From contig CM059586.1 in NCBI GenBank assembly GCA_030407085.1, positions 100,577,501 to 100,641,500 on the forward strand: 64,000 nucleotides of DNA, given 5' to 3'. Under the pieces are notes generated by a model. That model was not told the origin of the DNA and did no database searches. It saw only the letters and a program-made list of their open reading frames with translations. Below, piece by piece: positions 60,401-64,000 of the stretch. The position numbers and the translations under genes are program-made. The stretch's first letter is position 1. Each line of letters begins with the position of its first letter. This DNA comes from Trichopria drosophilae (taxonomy: Eukaryota; Arthropoda; Insecta; Hymenoptera; Diapriidae).

Positions 60401-60632
60401 TGTCTTTGTAGGAATATGTTTCTCTTGCTTAATCCTGATATCAGAATACTTCTATTACAATTGCTGTCAAGTTAAAGTTGAAGCTATTCGTGACGAGTGG
60501 AGGGAGAAGTTACGAAAGAAGAAAGATCAGTCGAATAAGCACTTTGGAGCTGAAAATAGATCGCGTCACTTTAGTAATGAACAAAGCGAATCGCCGTTGG
60601 ATGATACAACTTATCCAAGAAAGCGATTCTGA
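54363..60632 (+). CDS. Ir25a: IR25a copy 2 (diverged tandem paralogue), complete
   Basis: This is a full-length ionotropic receptor of the IR25a type. Exons are 54363-54456, 57500-57829, 57933-58723, 58794-59641, 59699-60034 and 60257-60632; they sum to 925 codons including stop. Residues 1-25 form a signal peptide (MPRHRVLAVIWRVLLLYSIV..). The amino-terminal domain runs to about 400, and S1 follows with Arg506 in VMAERETAIDYT. M1 is about 546-564, the pore loop about 594-613 (SLTPQGGGEIPKNL), M3 about 621-641 (SSYTANLAAF) and the S2 acidic residue Asp757. M4 is about 842-862, with a basic tail ending RKRF. Intron phases 1,1,0,2,2 equal those of copy 1, which lies 12.8 kb upstream in the same orientation. 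It has no stops or frameshifts, so it is probably functional, but it diverges from copy 1 in otherwise conserved pore and ligand-site positions. Confidence 0.95.
55232..55239. repeat. Left 8-bp target-site duplication of the 55240 element
   Basis: CACAAATT is repeated exactly at 55435-55442. Confidence 0.65.
55240..55434. mobile_element. Short inverted-repeat element with 8-bp target duplication
   Basis: CACAAATT occurs at 55232-55239 and again at 55435-55442. Between them lies a 195-bp segment starting GGCCGGGGAA and ending TTCCCCGGCC, with inverted arms of about 60 bp. An 8-bp duplication suggests the hAT, P or Merlin type. It sits in intron 1 of IR25a copy 2. Confidence 0.7.
56329..56589. 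repeat. Foldback element in intron 1 of IR25a copy 2
   Basis: ATGAGAACACCTCGTATCAA at the left is inverted as TTGATACGAGGTGTTACATC at the right. The arms are over 100 bp and include GAAAAATGCAGTAAT. Length about 261 bp. Confidence 0.6.
56775..57150 (+). pseudogene. Decayed LINE reverse transcriptase fragment in intron 1 of IR25a copy 2
   Basis: The readable sequence is IIFLPKPGKDTTEVTSYGPISLIPKFSK, then VRLVREINCRIEDKEYC, a stop, and AAFLHVTQAFDKVWHIGLLNKM. These are the RT1-RT3 motifs of Jockey-like LINEs, with an internal deletion between the PISL and DKVWH blocks. It is in the sense orientation relative to the host gene. Confidence 0.75.
57500..57829 (+). CDS. Ir25a: IR25a copy 2, exon 2
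   Basis: The acceptor TGTTTACAG leads to YINDITNTIANKSVHHAL; FVLDTTTYGPGAEVV and GIPTISSQYGQEGD follow. It ends DEQSS with a phase-1 A before GTAAGA. It is 330 bp, 15 bp shorter than exon 2 of copy 1. Confidence 0.92.
57933..58723 (+). CDS. Ir25a: IR25a copy 2, exon 3
   Basis: It begins KYLIQIMSPSDVLPHLIR. The motif YHRYKSLLLNLPCRHMF aligns with DHKYKSLLLNVPTRHVI of copy 1. It ends PSDTSE at GAG|GTAATT. The 103-bp intron before it and the 70-bp intron after it contrast with 917 and 470 bp in copy 1. Confidence 0.92.
58794..59641 (+). CDS. Ir25a: IR25a copy 2, exon 4 (S1, M1, pore, M3, start of S2)
   Basis: It starts VDLRSKERLKNH and carries NYRVVTIYKPPFMMK, GYCIDLLDEI, VMAERETAIDYT, M1, SLTPQGGGEIPKNLSSR, and M3. 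Compared with copy 1 the pore entrance reads WFAMTS instead of WFCMTS, GGGEIP instead of GGGEAP, and TSARLEPP instead of TVSRLDAP. The S2 motif is LYSAEYRYFERM. It ends at GA|GTAAGT. Confidence 0.94.
59699..60034 (+). CDS. Ir25a: IR25a copy 2, exon 5 (S2 lobe)
   Basis: After a 57-bp intron it encodes TWKKLNLNSDITGL, KLAVWDYPVSDKFMKMF, FPKDQNEALARLRGE and YIGDATDVRYLAMTNC. Its 336-bp length and phase-2 borders equal those of exon 5 in copy 1. It ends NNV across GT|GTAAGA. Confidence 0.94.
60078..60210. repeat. Foldback insertion in intron 5 of IR25a copy 2
   Basis: ACATGTGTCTAACTTTAAGA pairs with TCTTGAAGTAAGACACATGT. The insertion accounts for most of the difference between this intron (222 bp) and the matching intron of copy 1 (74 bp). 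Confidence 0.65.
60257..60632 (+). CDS. Ir25a: IR25a copy 2, exon 6 (M4 and tail)
   Basis: It encodes ILSFLNLRKLERLKDSWW, DGISIKNIGGVF and M4, then a highly charged tail (REKLRKKKDQ..) ending YPRKRF-stop. This tail is longer and more basic than that of copy 1. The intron before it contains a foldback insertion at 60078-60210. Confidence 0.92.
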
Positions 60633-60639
60633 ATCCTTT

Positions 60640-62000
60640 TTGATCATGACATCAGAGAGCTGATACATTATTGGAGAGTTTTGAAAAGCACGAGTGATTC
60701 AGGAAATTAATACTTTGCCGGGGTTTAATTTATTGTTGACATATTATAGTGCTCGTTTTCTTTTGCGGTGGATAAGATTTTATGATTTATTCGGATCAAA
60801 ATGCTGGGTGGTATATTAATGTTATAATAATGTTAAGTTTTTGATTAAAAGAATGACTTTATTTTTCGTATATTTGTTAAATTAAATTCATTGAAAGCCG
60901 AACGCCAAAACGACGTTTTCTTGAACACACAATGTTTTGTTTAATTTGGATTTATTACGATTATATGAATTACAATTGTATTTGTGTAAACTATGCTGAT
61001 AAGAATAAACGTTTGATTATAATTTAGGTTGTTGTTTTTATGATTTAATATTATTTCAAAACGTGTTATCACGTTTCTTTTACAAAGGCATCTAAAGGAT
61101 ATCCTTTTTGAAGATATCGAGCAAAAATATTAACACTTTAACACGAAAATTGCAATTTGTCAGAGCCTTCAATTCAACAACGCTACACTTGATGAAAAAC
61201 ACAAATTTATTCCTGCTACTCTTTATCTAGATATTTTTAAGGGTGCTCTTTCGATTGGTGACGTTTAACTTTTAAAAATCCTGGATTCATTTTTGGTTAT
61301 ATCCGAACAAATGAATATTTTTCCGGCGCTTTTTATTTGTAATAAACTTCAAAATCATACTCTTAGAAAATTTTATATACATAGAGGTGAGTTAACAAAT
61401 TCGGACGAAAAATGTAAAAGTTCATACTAAATTCAGTGATAATTAAAAAAAAAAATTATAAAACTAATAACAATTAAAAAAATTACAAAAATGAACCTAT
61501 GTTTCACCTATGTTTTCGTATTTTTACCCTCCATTTTGTTTTATGATTATTGTCTATGTTCGATCACAATATGTCGATTTGAAACGTTCAGAATGCATTG
61601 CTGGTGTATTGAAAACAAAATGTGAAAAAATGAGGAAATACTGATTTTAGAATGTTTCGACGTTCCGACGGACATTTTTATCTCACCTTGTTGAACATAA
61701 ATTTTTCTATTAGTATTTTTTTGTAGTTACATATTAACTGCACGATCTAAGAAGATTTTTAGCTAAATAGGTAAGGTATATCAAGGTGAAAATGAATTAT
61801 AACAAAAATTGACGGAAAAATCTGCATTTTTTTACTTAAAAGCCAAAAATGTTTTCTTTATTCTCCGTTACAATTATTATCATCGCCATGTTATATATGT
61901 ATATTACCCATTTGACGATTATATAATTATAATATGTTTATATTATTTTATGAGAAATATAAGTTATCACGTTTATTTTTCTCTTTTCAACTTCCATGGA
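60640..62000. other. 3' region of IR25a copy 2 and spacer
   Basis: AT-rich, no further coding signals apart from the polyadenylation signal listed. Confidence 0.55.
61004..61009 (+). promoter_or_regulatory. Candidate polyadenylation signal, IR25a copy 2
   Basis: AATAAA lies 372 bp beyond the stop codon in otherwise featureless AT-rich sequence. Confidence 0.4.
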
Positions 62001-62004
62001 TAAG

Positions 62005-62050
62005 ACATTAGCGTACTAATCGAGAGAACCGGGTTCGATCACCCGCCGGG
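62005..62050 (+). other. B-box-like tRNA-derived fragment
   Basis: ACCGGGTTCGATCACCC contains a good pol III B box (62032-62042). The upstream A box is weak (TGGATAAGACAT). Probably a truncated SINE or tRNA-derived repeat. Confidence 0.3.
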
Positions 62051-62106
62051 GCAAGTTTTTTCTTATTTGTTTGCGAGTGCTATTCGTTTATTTCAAAGCG
62101 TTTTAA

Positions 62107-63347
62107 CCCATTAAGTCCTGAATGGACGTTTTTTCACTACAATTTTCAACGGTTGTATTTAGTGTGAAAAAAGGCTCTAAAAAATTTGAAAGAAGACATA
62201 TCTGACGTAAAATTAACTGAACTTTCAGAATCTGTTATTACATTTTTCAGAAAATGCAACCGTGAAAAACTATATTCGATTTTTTCAAAAAAATCATGCA
62301 TTTTTCAAATGAATTTTTTTTTCATTTCGTCTTTTCACATTGAAATTGTTTCAGAATTCCTCTAAACCATTTTGAAAATAAAGGTAAAAGCATCCAAAAT
62401 GCCGGCCCAAACACAAAAAAATTAGCGAAAAATTCAGGAATTTTTTATTCAAAGACGATCGACTTTAGGAAAAAATGTTACAGAACAAAAAGTTCTTACA
62501 ATTATTCAAAGAATACGCTGAATTTTTTTCAGAATTTTTTAAACACTTTTTTCATTTTTCAAAATCCCAAAATTTTGACAAATCGAAAAAGTCGTCAAAA
62601 AATTCTAAAAAAATTTTCAGGCATTCTTTGATTAATTGCAATTTAAATTGATACTAAAAACATCATGTTTCTTAACGAGTAAATTTTGTTATCAACAAAT
62701 TAATAAAGAATTATAAATTAGAAAAGAAAACCTCGAAAAAATTGTCGAGAAGTTCAGGAATTTTTTATTTGAAAATGGTAGACTTTAGGAGAAAATGTTA
62801 CGGAAGAAAAACTTCTTGCAATTAATCAAAGAATGCCTGAAAATTTTTTTAGAATTTTTTGACGACTTTTTCGATTTGTCAAAATTTTGGGATTTTGAAA
62901 AATGAAAAAAGTGTTTAAAAAATTCTGAAAAAAATTCAGCGTATTCTTTGAATAATTGTAAGAACTTTTTGTTCTGTAACATTTTTTCCTAAAGTCGATC
63001 GTCTTTGAATAAAAAATTCCTGAATTTTTCGCTAATTTTTTTGTGTTTGGGCCGGCATTTTGGATGCTTTTACCTTTATTTTCAAAATGGTTTAGAGGAA
63101 TTCTGAAACAATTTCAATGTGAAAAGACGAAATGAAAAAAAAATTCATTTGAAAAATGCATGATTTTTTTGAAAAAATCGAATATAGTTTTTCACGGTTG
63201 CATTTTCTGAAAAATGTAATAACAGATTCTGAAAGTTCAGTTAATTTTACGTCAGATATGTCTTCTTTCAAATTTTTTAGAGCCTTTTTTCACACTAAAT
63301 ACAACCGTTGAAAATAGTGAAAAAACGTCCATTCAGGACTTAATGGG
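62107..63347. mobile_element. 1.24-kb near-perfect palindromic element flanked by TTAA
   Basis: The left arm from 62107 (CCCATTAAGTCCTGAATGG) recurs inverted to 63347 with only scattered differences. The arms are about 525 bp and the loop about 190 bp (62636-62827). TTAA abuts both ends and the termini start CCC, as in piggyBac-like elements. The loop contains a diverged extra copy of part of the arm. There is no transposase, so it would be non-autonomous. Confidence 0.8.
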
Positions 63348-63929
63348 TTAAATTATATGAAAATACGATAACAAGATATTCTCATTTAAACTTATGACAC
63401 ATGTATAGTAAAAAAGTTAAATTGATTTAAAGATAAATAGAAATGTAATAATTATCGAAATTTTGTAAGTTTTCTTCATACGCTGGTAAACCTTTTAAAA
63501 AATAATTTAGAGACATCTAAAAGAAATTTTGAAGATATCTTTGACGGATTGAAGGATATCGTTTAGACATTTTCAAGACACCTTGTAGCTTTTGGGTTTT
63601 ATATATTTGTTAATAATATTACAGAAAACAAACATTATCACAAATACCTTTCTGACACTACGGAGATAAAAATTCAGCGCTAATTGGGACTGCTTGACAG
63701 GTGAAAGGTAGTTGGAATTTTAATAACAAAATAAAAAACATTTCCGGAAAAGTATATTTTAATTTCTTTACTTGTATCTTTATTCACAAATATCTGAACA
63801 GAATTGGATAAATATATGTGGCAGGAAAAGTTAGAAGGAACCTACGATCCGAAAAAATTATTTCGAGAAAAACGATTGTGATGTTTACCAAGTTGATTTT
63901 GATGATTCTGAGCGTTTTAATGTATTGAA

Positions 63930-64000
63930 ACTCGTTAGTCGGAGGTTTTCAGGATCGCTAATTATAAATCTGCTGTCAGATTTGCAAAATTCAAAATTTC
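63930..64000. repeat. Partial GCCATTTT-family copy at the window edge
   Basis: CGGAGGTTTTCAGGATCGCT, AATTATAAATCTG and TTTGCAAAATTCAAAATTTC follow the inverted motif order of the family seen at 30.5 kb. Confidence 0.4.

Overview
The window is AT-rich insect nuclear DNA. It is dominated by non-coding sequence and transposable-element debris. The only clear genes are two neighbouring plus-strand copies of the chemosensory ionotropic-receptor co-receptor IR25a. The order of insect cannot be fixed from the sequence.

Layout. 1-23.8 kb holds no recognisable host gene. It carries a (GT)n microsatellite, a GC-richer block that may be an old LTR element (3.7-5.4 kb), long palindromic repeats (5999-7143; 8632-8930; about 9390-10640), a 5'-truncated Penelope-like retroelement with apparent 14-bp target-site duplications and a hammerhead-ribozyme-like motif (11195-12844), and a TTAA-flanked MITE (16298-17007). 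23.8-41.6 kb is IR25a copy 1: coding exons at 33105-41598, plus a tentative signal-peptide exon at 23855-23948. The long first intron of that model contains a 120-bp tandem repeat block and four exact copies of a 20-mer spaced 182-195 bp apart. 41.6-54.3 kb lies between the two genes and holds LINE remains, a Tc1/mariner-like MITE and a tRNA-like promoter. 54363-60632 is IR25a copy 2, complete at 924 codons. 60.6-64 kb contains a 1.24-kb, nearly perfect palindrome flanked by TTAA.

The genes. Both copies share the IR25a architecture: signal peptide, amino-terminal domain, split ligand-binding domain S1/S2, three membrane segments and a pore loop. Intron positions and phases are identical wherever both can be compared. 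Copy 1 keeps the pore and M3 sequence that I know from Drosophila IR25a. Copy 2 is intact but has changed at positions that are usually very conserved. This looks like a tandem duplication with one conservative and one diverging copy. IR25a normally forms heteromeric cation channels with tuning IRs in sensory dendrites, so copy 2 may be an alternative co-receptor subunit or a neofunctionalised one.

Exon boundaries were read by eye from GT-AG sites, frame continuity and comparison of the two copies. Repeat boundaries are accurate to a few bases where target-site duplications are named and to tens of bases elsewhere.
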